From: Pantoea deleyi
GTDB lineage: Bacteria; Pseudomonadota; Gammaproteobacteria; Enterobacterales; Enterobacteriaceae
DNA length: 64,000 bases
Direction: 5' to 3'
Assembly: GCF_022647325.1 (NCBI RefSeq)
Contig: NZ_CP071405.1
Coordinates: 1,860,001 to 1,924,000, forward strand
The number at the start of each line of letters is the position of its first letter. The first letter of the stretch is position 1. Below, in pieces: positions 21,398 through 30,653 of the stretch. The notes beneath the pieces were generated by a model. That model did no database searches and was not told the DNA's origin. It was given only the letters and a program-made list of their open reading frames with translations. Position numbers and translations under genes: made by a program.

Positions 21398-21698
21398 CTC
21401 CGATATTTCCTCAGCCCGCTTGTAACCCATCATTGCCGCATCCGTGATGGCATCGAAATGGCGTTACCATGGACAAACCGTTTGTAGCGGGTGAGTCACA
21501 ATCGTGGCCCGACAGGTCCACGTATTGTCTGAGAGGATTCTAAGCATTCTGCGGAAATTCCGAAGATAGAAAAGTCTGAAAGCACGACGCATTTTTGCAT
21601 TCACAGCCAATCCTTCTGCTTTTATAGCCATTTGCTCCATAACCTTTTACGCGCTGACTCCGCAAAATTCAGTAACGATTGTCAGCAGGAGAAAAGGC

Positions 21699-22397
21699 AT
21701 GCTGGAGCACCTCAAACAACAGGTTCTGGAAGCGAATCTGGACCTACCCAAATATAACCTGGTGACCTTCACCTGGGGCAACGTCAGCGGCCTTGATCGC
21801 GAACAGGGGCTGCTGGTGATTAAACCTTCCGGCGTGCGCTATGACGTGATGAAGCGCGACGATATGGTGGTGGTCGATCTGGCGACGGGTGACGTGGTGG
21901 AGGGGGAGAAACGCCCCTCCTCGGACACCGCCACGCACCGCGCGCTCTACCTGGCCTGGCCGGACGTGGGCGGCATTGTGCATACCCATTCGCGGCACGC
22001 CACCATCTGGGCGCAGGCGGGACGCGCGATTCCGGCCTGGGGCACCACGCACGCCGACGACTTCTACGGTGAGATCCCCTGCACGCGGGCCATGCGCAGC
22101 GAGGAGATTCAGCAGGAGTATGAGTGGAACACCGGTGACGTGATTATCGAAACCTTCGCGCAGCGCGGACTCTCCCCGTCGGCGATCCCTGCGGTGCTGG
22201 TCAATTCTCACGGCCCCTTCGCCTGGGGGAAAGACGCCCACGCCGCGGTGCACAGCGCCGTGGTCCTGGAGGAGGTAGCCTACATGGGGCTGTTCAGCCA
22301 GCAGCTGACCGCGAACCTGCCGCCGATACAGCAAACGCTGCTCGACCTGCACTACCTGCGAAAACATGGTGAAAATGCCTGGTATGGGCAGAAATAG
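21699..22397 (+). CDS. araD: L-ribulose-5-phosphate 4-epimerase (AraD type)
   Basis: A 232-residue class II aldolase/epimerase that aligns without gaps to E. coli AraD. AraD interconverts L-ribulose 5-phosphate and D-xylulose 5-phosphate. Zinc ligands His95, His97 (IVHTHSRH) and His171 (VNSHGPF) and the catalytic Asp120 and Tyr229 are all present. No other arabinose gene is nearby: upstream is osmB on the other strand, downstream 600 nt without genes. AGGAG lies upstream of the ATG. It could instead serve the related UlaF/SgbE (ascorbate/xylulose) reactions, but sequence is closest to AraD. Confidence 0.92.
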   Translation: MLEHLKQQVLEANLDLPKYNLVTFTWGNVSGLDREQGLLVIKPSGVRYDVMKRDDMVVVDLATGDVVEGEKRPSSDTATHRALYLAWPDVGGIVHTHSRHATIWAQAGRAIPAWGTTHADDFYGEIPCTRAMRSEEIQQEYEWNTGDVIIETFAQRGLSPSAIPAVLVNSHGPFAWGKDAHAAVHSAVVLEEVAYMGLFSQQLTANLPPIQQTLLDLHYLRKHGENAWYGQK

Positions 22398-22400
22398 TCA

Positions 22401-22430
22401 GCGGGACGCCACGGCGTCCCGCTTTTTTTT
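22401..22430 (+). terminator. araD terminator
   Basis: GCGGGACGCC and GGCGTCCCGC form a near-perfect palindrome followed by eight T, right after the araD stop. Confidence 0.93.
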
Positions 22431-23031
22431 GTGCCAGACCCAGTGCGGTGATGCCCCGTCCGATTCACCGTTCACGCCGTCAATTCTCTCCCCGTTTCCC
22501 CGTCTGTTTCAGCCGACTGCGCCATCAGGATAGTGCCTCTGGCGAAAGTGAGGACCACACAGTGCCGCTGAGAAGATAAACGGCGGTTAACAAGTGAACG
22601 GATGTCGCTGATTTTCGTGCCATTTACAACCACGGTTATCCCGCAAGGGTATCGGAGTGGCGCATTCGGGCCGCTCCTCTTTCTCCGGGCAGGATTGCAC
22701 AGTCCGTCCGGGGTTGCATTAAGGATCCTTGAGCCGCTGTAAAGGGCCGGTATCTCTTCTGTCCTGGTCTGCGCAGAGGGGACCGCGACAGATGCGCGTT
22801 TGCGGGATTCTGACCCTGATCGGCCAGCCGTTAAAACGTGTTATGCGTCTGCAGAGTGCCAGGCAACGGCGCTCACCTATACAGTAACCGAGCTAATCAA
22901 TCTGAAAAGCGCGAGTCAGGGATCACTCTGGATTTTGTGTTGTAAATCAATCTCTCATTTGGTCTGGCCTCACTCTGCATTACGCTGATGTCGCGTATTT
23001 AACGCATCAAATATAAACAGAGGATGAGACA
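22431..23031. other. araD-rpfF intergenic region
   Basis: About 600 nt with no credible gene on either strand and GC content near the average. The last 110 nt are more AT-rich and probably hold the rpfF promoter; the rpfF ribosome site is CAGAGGATGAGA. I see no recognisable operator. Confidence 0.5.
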
Positions 23032-23898
23032 ATGACAGTGATTAACCAAGCAACCTGCAGATTATTTACCGAAGCTGGCAACACCACGCAGTTAGTTGCC
23101 TATTACGAAGAGGGGCGACGTACTATGTGGATGATGCTGCGTGCGCAGCCTCGCCCGAGCTTCAACCATGAACTGATTGAGGAGATCATGAACCTGAGCT
23201 ACGCCGCGCAGCGTTCCGGTCTGCCGATCGACTTCTGGGTTACCGGCTCGCTGGTGCCGCAGATGTTCAATGCGGGCGGCGATCTGCGCTTCTTCGTGGA
23301 GTGCATTCGCAACAACCGGCGTGAAGCGCTGCGGGCCTATGCACGCGCCTGTGTGGACTGCATCCATTCGGCCGCCCGCGGCTTCGACACCGGTGCCGTG
23401 ACGCTGGCCATGATCGAGGGCAGTGCGTTAGGCGGCGGATTCGAGGCGGCGCTGGCGCACCACTTCATTCTGGCGCAGAACAACGCGCGCATGGGCTTCC
23501 CGGAGATCGCGTTCAACCTCTTTCCGGGCATGGGCGGTTACTCGCTGGTGGCGCGCCGTTCCGGCATGAAGCTGGCAGAGGAGCTGATTTGTGAAGGGGA
23601 GTCGCACAGCGCCGAGTGGTATGAGACGCGCGGTCTGGTGGACAAAGTCTTCCAGCCGGGTGACAGCTACCGCGCCACGCGCACCTTCATCGATACCTTA
23701 CGGCCGAAGCTGAATGGCGTCCGGGCGATGCTGAAAGCGCGTCAGCGCGTGCTGCAACTCTCACGCGCCGAGCTGATGGATATCACGGAAGACTGGGTCG
23801 ATTATGCATTTACCCTCGAACCCAAAGATATTGCCTATATGGAACGCCTGGTCCAGCTGCAGAACCGCCACAGCGCATCACTGCGTAAAGCGGGCTAA
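23032..23898 (+). CDS. rpfF: DSF-family signal synthase (crotonase superfamily)
   Basis: A 288-residue crotonase-fold enzyme of the RpfF type. RpfF is a bifunctional dehydratase and thioesterase that makes cis-2-unsaturated fatty-acid signals (DSF/BDSF) from 3-hydroxyacyl-ACP. The diagnostic glutamates are Glu138 in EGSALGGGFEAAL and Glu158 in GFPEIAFNLFPGMGGYS, spaced as Glu141/Glu161 in Xanthomonas RpfF; the oxyanion loop FNAGGDLRFF is also present, and ITEDWVDYA matches the C-terminal helix. It converges with rpfR, the cognate receptor, with only 12 nt between stops. This pair is known from Burkholderia, Cronobacter and relatives. The product chain length cannot be told from sequence. Confidence 0.92.
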   Translation: MTVINQATCRLFTEAGNTTQLVAYYEEGRRTMWMMLRAQPRPSFNHELIEEIMNLSYAAQRSGLPIDFWVTGSLVPQMFNAGGDLRFFVECIRNNRREALRAYARACVDCIHSAARGFDTGAVTLAMIEGSALGGGFEAALAHHFILAQNNARMGFPEIAFNLFPGMGGYSLVARRSGMKLAEELICEGESHSAEWYETRGLVDKVFQPGDSYRATRTFIDTLRPKLNGVRAMLKARQRVLQLSRAELMDITEDWVDYAFTLEPKDIAYMERLVQLQNRHSASLRKAG

Positions 23899-23910
23899 TC
23901 CGGAGTAGCG

Positions 23911-25896
23911 TTAAACGCGGGCAGGATGCTTAGCCAGCCAATGCCCAAATTGTTCCGCGGGCATTGGTTTTGCGTAGTAGTAACCCTGACGCCCATCCAC
24001 TCCACTTTTAAGGACAAAGGCTTCTTCATCCGGCGTTTCAATGCCTTCCGCAATGACCTGCAAATCGAGCGCCTTGGCGACGGCGACGATGGCACGGACC
24101 AGCGATTGCGAAACCGGCTGCTTATTGATATCGCGAATAAAACTCTGATCGAGCTTGATGGCGTTGATCGGCACACGCGCCAGCTGAGACAGCGAGGAGT
24201 AGCCGGTGCCGAAGTCATCCAGATGCACCTGAGCACCCAGCTCCTGAAACTGCTTCATGAGCTTCAGCGCCTCGGTCTCATTCTCAATCAGGCAGCTCTC
24301 TGTCAGCTCGATATCGATAGGGCAGTCGGTGATATTCGCCTCCTGCAGCGCCTGCTTCAGGTCGGTGTAGATACTCTGATCGATGAGCTGGCGGGCCGAT
24401 ACGTTAACGGCGACGCGCAGAAAAATACCCTGCTGCCGCCAGAGGATAATCTGCTTCAGCACGTTGAGCATGACCCAGCGTCCCAGCGGCACAATCAGCC
24501 CCGACTCTTCGGCGTAGGGGATAAAATCAGCCGGTGACACCAGACCGCGTTCAGGCGAGTTCCAGCGAACCAGCGCTTCGGCGCTGCGGACTTCGCCATC
24601 GCTGTCCACTTTGGGCTGATAGTGAACCAGCAGGTGATCCAGCTCCAGCGCCTTGCGGAGATTAGTATCCAGCCACAGATATTCAAAAACCCGCTGATTC
24701 ATCTCCGCCGCAAAGACGCAGAACTTGCCGCGACCGTTCTCTTTGGCGTGATACATGGCGGTGTCCGCGTTGCGGATCAGGCTCTCGCGATCTTCACCGT
24801 GCAAGGGCGCGTAGGCGATGCCGATCGAGCAGCCGCTGTAGACTTCGATCAGCCCGATGCGGAAGGGCTGACGCAGCCGCTCCAGGATGCGGGAGGACAT
24901 CGCCTCCAGCGCCGCCTGGCTGGTGTGCTCCGCCAGCACCACAAACTCATCACCGCCCAGCCGTCCCAGCGTCTGGTCTTTGCCCAGACAGCTCAGGATA
25001 GCCAGGGAAACCGCCTGCAGTAACTGATCGCCAAACATATGGCCGTAGGCGTCATTTACTTTTTTAAAATTGTCGAGATCGAGATAGACCACGCCAGTCT
25101 CATCGCCTTCCGCCCGCTCCAGCGCCAGGCTAATCTGCTGATGGATCGCGTTGCGGTTGGGCAGGCCGGTCACCGTATCGGTATTCGCCAGCACCCGCAA
25201 CCGCTCCTGAGCGCGGCGCTCCTCGGTGATGTCGGTACCCGAACAGATGAGGAAAATTTCATTTTTGCCGCTGCCGCTGTGGACGAACTTATTACGGAAC
25301 AGAAACAGTCGCTGGCCTTTTTTGGTTTTGACCCAGCGCTCCACTTCATAGGAGTTACCGTCGCGGAAGAAGCCCGCGATGTTGCGCCGCGACTGCGAGG
25401 CTTCCTGTTTCGTCATAAAGAGCTGGAAGACGTTGCGGCCAATGACTTCGTGTTCATTCAGGCCGGTATATTCTTCACTCAGGCGGTTAAAGCGCTGAAT
25501 ATTACCGCGCTGATCCAGGATCACGATCACCGAGTTGGCTTCGGAAACGACCTGTTCAGCGAAAGAGAGACCCAGGGTTAAATCGCGGGCGACCGCGGAG
25601 GTGTCGCCCCAGGCGGAAGCGGTGCCTGCCCAGGAGGACTGATTGACTTTGCGACCGACAAAATGCATAGGCACATCAATGCCCTGCAGCGTCATGGTCA
25701 GATTAATGCTTGAAGTTATGACCGGCATGGCACGGATCATGGCCGCCTGGCCGGGTGTCAGCGGCAGGGCGATATTGGTTTGTGATGACTCATCTTCGGC
25801 AAAATGCAACGCATCGCTGTCCGCGGTCAGACGCCAATGAGGGCTGGTTGTACCAAACAGGGTGTACAACAACGTCTGCCCTTGTTCATCGGTCAT
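23911..25896 (-). CDS. rpfR: BDSF receptor / c-di-GMP phosphodiesterase (PAS-GGDEF-EAL), RpfR/PdeR
   Basis: A 661-residue protein, the length of E. coli PdeR (Gmr/YciR). Domain order: N-terminal region of about 95 residues (the RpfF-interaction domain in RpfR proteins), PAS sensor (about 108-225), GGDEF (GGDEF at 314-318, intact), EAL (EAL at 440-442; LTES near 531 and DDFGTGYSS at 560-568). In Burkholderia and Cronobacter RpfR binds BDSF through PAS, which activates the EAL phosphodiesterase and lowers c-di-GMP. Facing rpfF strongly supports this role here. In E. coli, which lacks rpfF, the orthologue works in the curli network. Confidence 0.93.
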   Translation of the reverse strand: MTDEQGQTLLYTLFGTTSPHWRLTADSDALHFAEDESSQTNIALPLTPGQAAMIRAMPVITSSINLTMTLQGIDVPMHFVGRKVNQSSWAGTASAWGDTSAVARDLTLGLSFAEQVVSEANSVIVILDQRGNIQRFNRLSEEYTGLNEHEVIGRNVFQLFMTKQEASQSRRNIAGFFRDGNSYEVERWVKTKKGQRLFLFRNKFVHSGSGKNEIFLICSGTDITEERRAQERLRVLANTDTVTGLPNRNAIHQQISLALERAEGDETGVVYLDLDNFKKVNDAYGHMFGDQLLQAVSLAILSCLGKDQTLGRLGGDEFVVLAEHTSQAALEAMSSRILERLRQPFRIGLIEVYSGCSIGIAYAPLHGEDRESLIRNADTAMYHAKENGRGKFCVFAAEMNQRVFEYLWLDTNLRKALELDHLLVHYQPKVDSDGEVRSAEALVRWNSPERGLVSPADFIPYAEESGLIVPLGRWVMLNVLKQIILWRQQGIFLRVAVNVSARQLIDQSIYTDLKQALQEANITDCPIDIELTESCLIENETEALKLMKQFQELGAQVHLDDFGTGYSSLSQLARVPINAIKLDQSFIRDINKQPVSQSLVRAIVAVAKALDLQVIAEGIETPDEEAFVLKSGVDGRQGYYYAKPMPAEQFGHWLAKHPARV

Positions 25897-26018
25897 GGAA
25901 ACTTCCTCCGGGAAGTGCTCTGCATACGTTATCTCATTATTTTAGCAACAGTATTCATCATCTGACGCCAGCACAAGATGCAAACGAAATATATTTTCCT
26001 GTCCAGATAAGAATGGCA

Positions 26019-26044
26019 CAAAAAAGCCCCGCCGGAGCGGGGCT
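26019..26044 (-). terminator. Terminator of the cstA-ybdD operon
   Basis: On the minus strand AGCCCCGC and GCGGGGCT pair across four bases and are followed by six to seven T. It lies 12 nt after the ybdD stop. Confidence 0.92.
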
Positions 26045-26055
26045 GTTGAGCCTGT

Positions 26056-26346
26056 TCAGCAGGGACATTTTCCCAGTTTACCAGCCTGGCTGGGGAAGCG
26101 TGCGTCCAGACAATAGCGGTGAAACTCACGCTCGCTCATCGGCGGCTGATCGGGATGCTGCAGACGCATATGCTGCAGATATTTTTGATAATCCTGCACC
26201 CCGACCATTAAGCGAAAGCACTGTTGCAGACCGCGCCATAGCCCCCGCCAGCTGAAGCCCTGGGGCGACGGGGCCGCAGTGAGATGGCAGCGGACAATCT
26301 GCCATTTTCCCCTCGGCCGCCGGACCTGATAGATCGCATCAGACAT
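26056..26346 (-). CDS. ybdD: YbdD/YjiX family protein (DUF466)
   Basis: A small protein whose C-terminal part (MVGVQDYQKYLQHMRLQHPDQ, then PMSEREFHRYCLDARF, ending CPC) matches YbdD/YjiX, the 65-67-residue partner genes of cstA and btsT. This copy has about 30 extra N-terminal residues if translation starts at ATG 26346, which overlaps the end of cstA by eight bases; no better internal start is evident. YbdD is thought to be required for pyruvate uptake by CstA/BtsT. The C-terminal Cys-Pro-Cys is typical. Confidence 0.88.
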   Translation of the reverse strand: MSDAIYQVRRPRGKWQIVRCHLTAAPSPQGFSWRGLWRGLQQCFRLMVGVQDYQKYLQHMRLQHPDQPPMSEREFHRYCLDARFPSQAGKLGKCPC

Positions 26347-28408
26347 GACGTATCTCCTTGTTGCGCAGCGTCACTGAGGACTCCTGAACGGTCGGCTGGT
26401 CGCTGCGCAGCGCGCGGCGGATGACAAAGAAGGCTGAAATCAGCATCGTGACCGCGACCAGCATAAAGAAGGCGCACAGTGCGGCGTTGATCTGATTGCT
26501 GAATACGATGGTCTGCATATCCGCCACGCTTTTGGCGGGCGCAATGATCACGCCTTCATCCAGCCCTTTGCGGAACTTAGCGGCCTGCGCCAGGAAGCCG
26601 ATAGCGGGTTTCTCATGAAAGATTTTCTGCCAGCCCGCGGTCATCGAGGTGATAAACAGCCAGACCGTCGGCAGGATGGTGACCCAGGCGTAACGCTGCT
26701 TCTTCATCTTAAACAGCACCACGGTGCCCAGAATCAGCGCCATGGAGGCCAGCATCTGGTTGCCGATACCAAACAGCGGCCACAGGGTGTTGATGCCGCC
26801 CAGCGGATCGACGACGCCCTGATAGACGAAGAAGCCCCAGCCCGCGACGGCGACGGTGGTGCCCGCCATATTGCCCAGCCAGGAGCGGTTATTCGCCAGA
26901 GAGGGCACGACCGTTCCCACCAGATCCTGCACCATAAAACGACAGGCGCGGGTGCCGGCATCGACGGCGGTCAGGATAAACAGCGCTTCGAACAGGATGG
27001 CGAAGTGATACCAGAACGCCATCATCGCCCGGCTGTTAAAGATTTCAGTGATGATATGCGCCATACCCACCGCAAAGGTCGGGGCGCCACCGGCACGCGA
27101 CAGGATCGAGCCTTCCCCCACGTCGCGGGCAATGCCGCTCAGCATCTCAGGCGTGACCACAAAGCCCCAGCCGTTGATCACCTGAGAGGCGCTCTCCACG
27201 GTTGTGCCAATCAGCGCGGCCGGGGCGTTCATGGCGAAGTAGATGCCCGGATCCAGCACCGAGGCACAAATCAGCGCCATGATCGCCACAAAGGACTCCA
27301 TCAGCATGGCGCCATAGCCAATAAAGCGGATGTGGCTCTCGCGCTCGACCAGTTTTGGCGTGGTGCCGCTGGAGACCAGCGCATGGAAACCGGAGATCGC
27401 GCCGCAGGCGATGGTGATAAACAGGAACGGGAACATCGCCCCGGCAAAGACCGGGCCGGTGCCGTCGATAAAACGGGTAACCGCCGGCATCTTCAGCTCA
27501 GGCAGGGCGAAGACGATCCCTACCGCCAGCCCGGCGATGACGCCAATTTTCAGGAAGGTCGACAGGTAGTCGCGCGGGGCCAGCAGCAGCCAGACCGGCA
27601 GCACCGAAGCGACAAAGCCGTAGATCACCAGCACCCAGGTCAGCGAAGTGCCTTTCAGCGTAAAGAACGGCCCCCAGTAAGGATGCTGCGCGACGTCGCC
27701 GCCATAGATAATCGCCGCCATCATCAGCACGAAGCCGATCAGCGACACTTCTGCGATCTTACCCGGACGGATAAAGCGCATGTAGACGCCCATAAACAGC
27801 GCGATAGGAATCGTGGCCGCAATGGTAAACAGTCCCCACGGGCTGTTCGCCAGCGCTTTCACCACCACCAGCGCCAGCGCCGACAGGATAATGATCATCA
27901 CGCCCAGCGCACCGAGCATGGTGACCACCCCGGCGAACGGGCCCAGCTCCTGTCGGGCCATCTCGCCCAGTGAGCGGCCATCGCGACGGGTGGAGATAAA
28001 CAGGATCAGGAAATCCTGCACCGCGCCCGCCAGCATCACCCCGACCAGAATCCAGATGGTGCCCGGCAGGAAGCCCATCTGCGCCGCCAGGATCGGCCCG
28101 ACCAGCGGCCCGGCACCGGCTATCGCCGCAAAGTGGTGACCAAACAGCACCCACTTATTGGTGGGTACATAGTCCAGCCCATCGCTCAGTCGCTCGGCGG
28201 GGGTCATCCGGCGATCGTCCAGTTCGAAGATATTGCGGGCGATAAACAGGCTGTAGAAACGGTAAGCGATGCTGTAACAGGCGACAGCGGCTATCACCAG
28301 CCAGACTGCGTTGACGTGTTCGCCGCGGCTGAGGGCCAGCATGGCGAAAGCGCCCGCGCCGATTAACGCCACCACTAACCAGATCACACTGGTTTTGACG
28401 TTTTTCAT
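26339..28408 (-). CDS. cstA: CstA-family pyruvate/peptide transporter
   Basis: A 689-residue polytopic membrane protein with about 16-18 hydrophobic segments. Family motifs are abundant: DGLDYVPTNKWVLFGHHFAAIAGAGPLVGP, FISTRRDGRSLGE, LLAPRDYLSTFLKIG, FLFITIACGAISGFHAL, SSGTTPKL and FWYHFAILFEALFILTAVDAGTR. CstA and BtsT import pyruvate (and were first linked to peptide uptake) under carbon limitation. It is shorter than E. coli CstA (701) and BtsT (716) and differs from both, so it may be a third paralogue rather than the strict CstA orthologue. It forms an operon with ybdD and has been placed between rpfR and rnb, where E. coli has no such gene. Confidence 0.88.
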   Translation of the reverse strand: MKNVKTSVIWLVVALIGAGAFAMLALSRGEHVNAVWLVIAAVACYSIAYRFYSLFIARNIFELDDRRMTPAERLSDGLDYVPTNKWVLFGHHFAAIAGAGPLVGPILAAQMGFLPGTIWILVGVMLAGAVQDFLILFISTRRDGRSLGEMARQELGPFAGVVTMLGALGVMIIILSALALVVVKALANSPWGLFTIAATIPIALFMGVYMRFIRPGKIAEVSLIGFVLMMAAIIYGGDVAQHPYWGPFFTLKGTSLTWVLVIYGFVASVLPVWLLLAPRDYLSTFLKIGVIAGLAVGIVFALPELKMPAVTRFIDGTGPVFAGAMFPFLFITIACGAISGFHALVSSGTTPKLVERESHIRFIGYGAMLMESFVAIMALICASVLDPGIYFAMNAPAALIGTTVESASQVINGWGFVVTPEMLSGIARDVGEGSILSRAGGAPTFAVGMAHIITEIFNSRAMMAFWYHFAILFEALFILTAVDAGTRACRFMVQDLVGTVVPSLANNRSWLGNMAGTTVAVAGWGFFVYQGVVDPLGGINTLWPLFGIGNQMLASMALILGTVVLFKMKKQRYAWVTILPTVWLFITSMTAGWQKIFHEKPAIGFLAQAAKFRKGLDEGVIIAPAKSVADMQTIVFSNQINAALCAFFMLVAVTMLISAFFVIRRALRSDQPTVQESSVTLRNKEIRHV

Positions 28409-28558
28409 GACTAACTCCTTGTGAGGACCGAGAGGGAAGCGATCGAAAACAACGAGCTAAACTTAATGTAATGGAATGTAAGTGAAAGTTAATCAGTAGA
28501 GAAGTGTGAAGCGGGGTACAAATATAACAGTTTTGCAACCTGTTAAGGCGGGGAGACA

Positions 28559-28584
28559 GGCGGGATAACCGAAGTTATCCCGCC
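28559..28584 (-). terminator. Hairpin after rnb
   Basis: GGCGGGATAAC and GTTATCCCGCC form an 11-bp stem just after the rnb stop. No good T run follows on the minus strand, so it may stabilise the 3' end as much as terminate. Confidence 0.6.
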
Positions 28585-28607
28585 AGAAGCACAAGGCGAT
28601 CCCTTAA

Positions 28608-30542
28608 TCAGACGGCGGGACGCGCCACGACGCTGCGGGTTTCCATGCGGACTTCCGCGATGGTGACATCAATCACGTCGGTGACACGGTAAACCACGTC
28701 GCCTTTGATCTGGACGCTGCCGTTTTCCTGGCTGCAGACCAGCTCATCACGCACCGCGTGAATGAACGGAGCCGGGATAAAGGCGACCGCGCCATTTTCC
28801 AGCAGGCGAACGCGCATACCGCCGCGCGACACATCGATAATCTCGGCGCTGAAGCGACGATCGGTGGCCGCGAAAGGCGCCAGATAGCGGGCATAGAGCC
28901 AGTCGCCCACATCGCGTTCGGCCATCCGGTTCAGGCGGCGGCGCTCGCCCATCGTGACCGTGACGGCCTCATCCGGACGGGCAGCCTGCTCACCACGGAT
29001 AATTGCTTTCAGCAGACGATGGTTGATCATGTCGCCGAACTTACGGATCGGGGAGGTCCAGGTGGCGTAAGCCTCCAGCCCCAGTCCGAAGTGCGGGCCT
29101 GGCTCGGTGCTGATCTCCGCGAAGGTCTGGAAACGGCGGATACGGCTGTCCAGGAACTGCGTCGGCAGGGCGTCGAGTTCACGGCGCAGCACGCGGAACC
29201 CTTCCAGCGTGGTGATCGCCTGCGCATCGGCCGTTACGCCGTGGCTGGCCAACACGGCCGCCGCCTGTTCCGCATTGGTGGTGTCGAAACCGGCATGGAC
29301 GTTGTAGATCCCGAAGCCGAGACGATCGCGCAGAACCTGTGCCGCGCAGATGTTCGCCAGAATCATCGACTCTTCAACGATGCGGTTCGCGATGCGACGA
29401 GGTTCAGCCACAATCTCGAGCACTTCGCCTTTTTCGCCCAGCAGGAAGCGGTAGTCAGGACGATCTTTAAACACCAGCGCGTGGGTCTGACGCCACTCGC
29501 TGCGCGCCAGGCAGAGGCGATGCAGCAGACGAATCTGCTCCGCAATCGCGTCGCTCTCCGGCTGCCAGCTGCCGCTGTTTTCCAGCCAGTCAGAGACGTC
29601 GTCATAGGCCAGCTTCGCTTTGGATTCGATCCAGGCGGCAAAGAAGGTCACGTCATCGCCCAGGGCGCCGTCGGCTGCCACAGTGACACGGCAGGCCAGC
29701 GCCGGACGGCGCACGTCAGGACGCAGCGAACAGACATCGTCAGAGAGTTCGCGCGGCAGCATCGGGATGTTAAAGCCCGGCAGGTAGTTGGTGAAGGCGC
29801 GCTGTGCGGCGACCTTGTCAAGCTGGCTGCCTTCCGCCACATAGGCGGTAGGGTCGGCGATGGCGATGGTCAGACGCAGGGAACCGTCCTCCTGAGCCTC
29901 CACATAGAGCGCATCGTCCATATCCTGAGTGCTGGCGCTGTCGATGGTCACGAAACTGAGCGCGGTAAGATCGTCGCGTGTCAGATTTTCATCCAGCATC
30001 TCGCCGAAGCTGACGTCGGGCGCTTCACGCTCCAGGTTGTGACGCGACAGCGTCACCCACCACGGCGCCAGGTGATCGTCGGCTTTAACAATAAAATCGG
30101 TGAGTTCGGCGTAAAAGCCGCGATCGCCTTTCAGCGGATGACGACGCATCTCCGCCACGGCCCAGTCACCGTTTTCGAATGGATGGCTGACATCGCGCGC
30201 CGGGCGACACTGAATCGCATCTTTCAGCAGGGGATGGTCCGGCACGATCGACAGGCGATCGTCTTTCTTCTGCACCCGGCCGACGAAGCGGCTCAGGAAC
30301 GGCTCAACCAGGGTTTCCGGCTCAGCGCTTTCGCGATCTTTATCGCTGTGGATCACCGCGACAATACGATCGCCATGCATCACTTTCTTCATCTGCGGAG
30401 GCGGAATGAAGTAACTCTTCTGTGCATCGACTTCCAGGAAGCCGAAACCTTTTTCGGTGCCTTTAACGACGCCTTCAGCACGAGGCGTTTGCGAATGGAG
30501 CTTCTCTTTCAGCTGCGCGAGCAGCGGGTTATCCTGGAACAT
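28608..30542 (-). CDS. rnb: Exoribonuclease II
   Basis: A 644-residue RNase II, the same length as in E. coli. It degrades single-stranded RNA 3' to 5' to nucleoside monophosphates. Two N-terminal cold-shock domains are followed by the RNB catalytic domain: [17 protein letters not shown] holds the metal-binding aspartates, then [37 protein letters not shown], and a C-terminal S1 domain ([22 protein letters not shown]). The start [11 protein letters not shown] at 30542 matches E. coli; the frame extends to 30605 but without support. Divergence from cstA operon is not an issue: both read leftwards and rnb is upstream. Confidence 0.97.
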   Translation of the reverse strand: MFQDNPLLAQLKEKLHSQTPRAEGVVKGTEKGFGFLEVDAQKSYFIPPPQMKKVMHGDRIVAVIHSDKDRESAEPETLVEPFLSRFVGRVQKKDDRLSIVPDHPLLKDAIQCRPARDVSHPFENGDWAVAEMRRHPLKGDRGFYAELTDFIVKADDHLAPWWVTLSRHNLEREAPDVSFGEMLDENLTRDDLTALSFVTIDSASTQDMDDALYVEAQEDGSLRLTIAIADPTAYVAEGSQLDKVAAQRAFTNYLPGFNIPMLPRELSDDVCSLRPDVRRPALACRVTVAADGALGDDVTFFAAWIESKAKLAYDDVSDWLENSGSWQPESDAIAEQIRLLHRLCLARSEWRQTHALVFKDRPDYRFLLGEKGEVLEIVAEPRRIANRIVEESMILANICAAQVLRDRLGFGIYNVHAGFDTTNAEQAAAVLASHGVTADAQAITTLEGFRVLRRELDALPTQFLDSRIRRFQTFAEISTEPGPHFGLGLEAYATWTSPIRKFGDMINHRLLKAIIRGEQAARPDEAVTVTMGERRRLNRMAERDVGDWLYARYLAPFAATDRRFSAEIIDVSRGGMRVRLLENGAVAFIPAPFIHAVRDELVCSQENGSVQIKGDVVYRVTDVIDVTIAEVRMETRSVVARPAV

Positions 30543-30607
30543 AATTTTTCGTTTCGTGGCCTGATTGCGGCTGACAGTTTTACGCGATTCGACGCCGCGC
30601 GGCAAGG

Positions 30608-30632
30608 CAAAAAGCCGGACGAGCCGGCTTTT
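30608..30632 (-). terminator. Terminator after the ydeP-type gene
   Basis: AAAAGCCGG and CCGGCTTTT flank a 5-nt loop, with T-rich sequence on the minus strand, between the oxidoreductase gene and rnb. Confidence 0.85.
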
Positions 30633-30653
30633 CAGGAAGGGGTGAGGTGGCTG

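Noticed and set aside
22800..22988. 62-codon frame before rpfF
   Set aside because: No ribosome site, codon use unlike the neighbours, and no recognisable domain; treated as chance.
26615..27973. Long plus-strand frame (452 codons) opposite cstA
   Set aside because: It is the complement of a clear transporter gene in GC-rich codons; composition (His, Gln, Arg, Asp rich) is typical of antisense frames.
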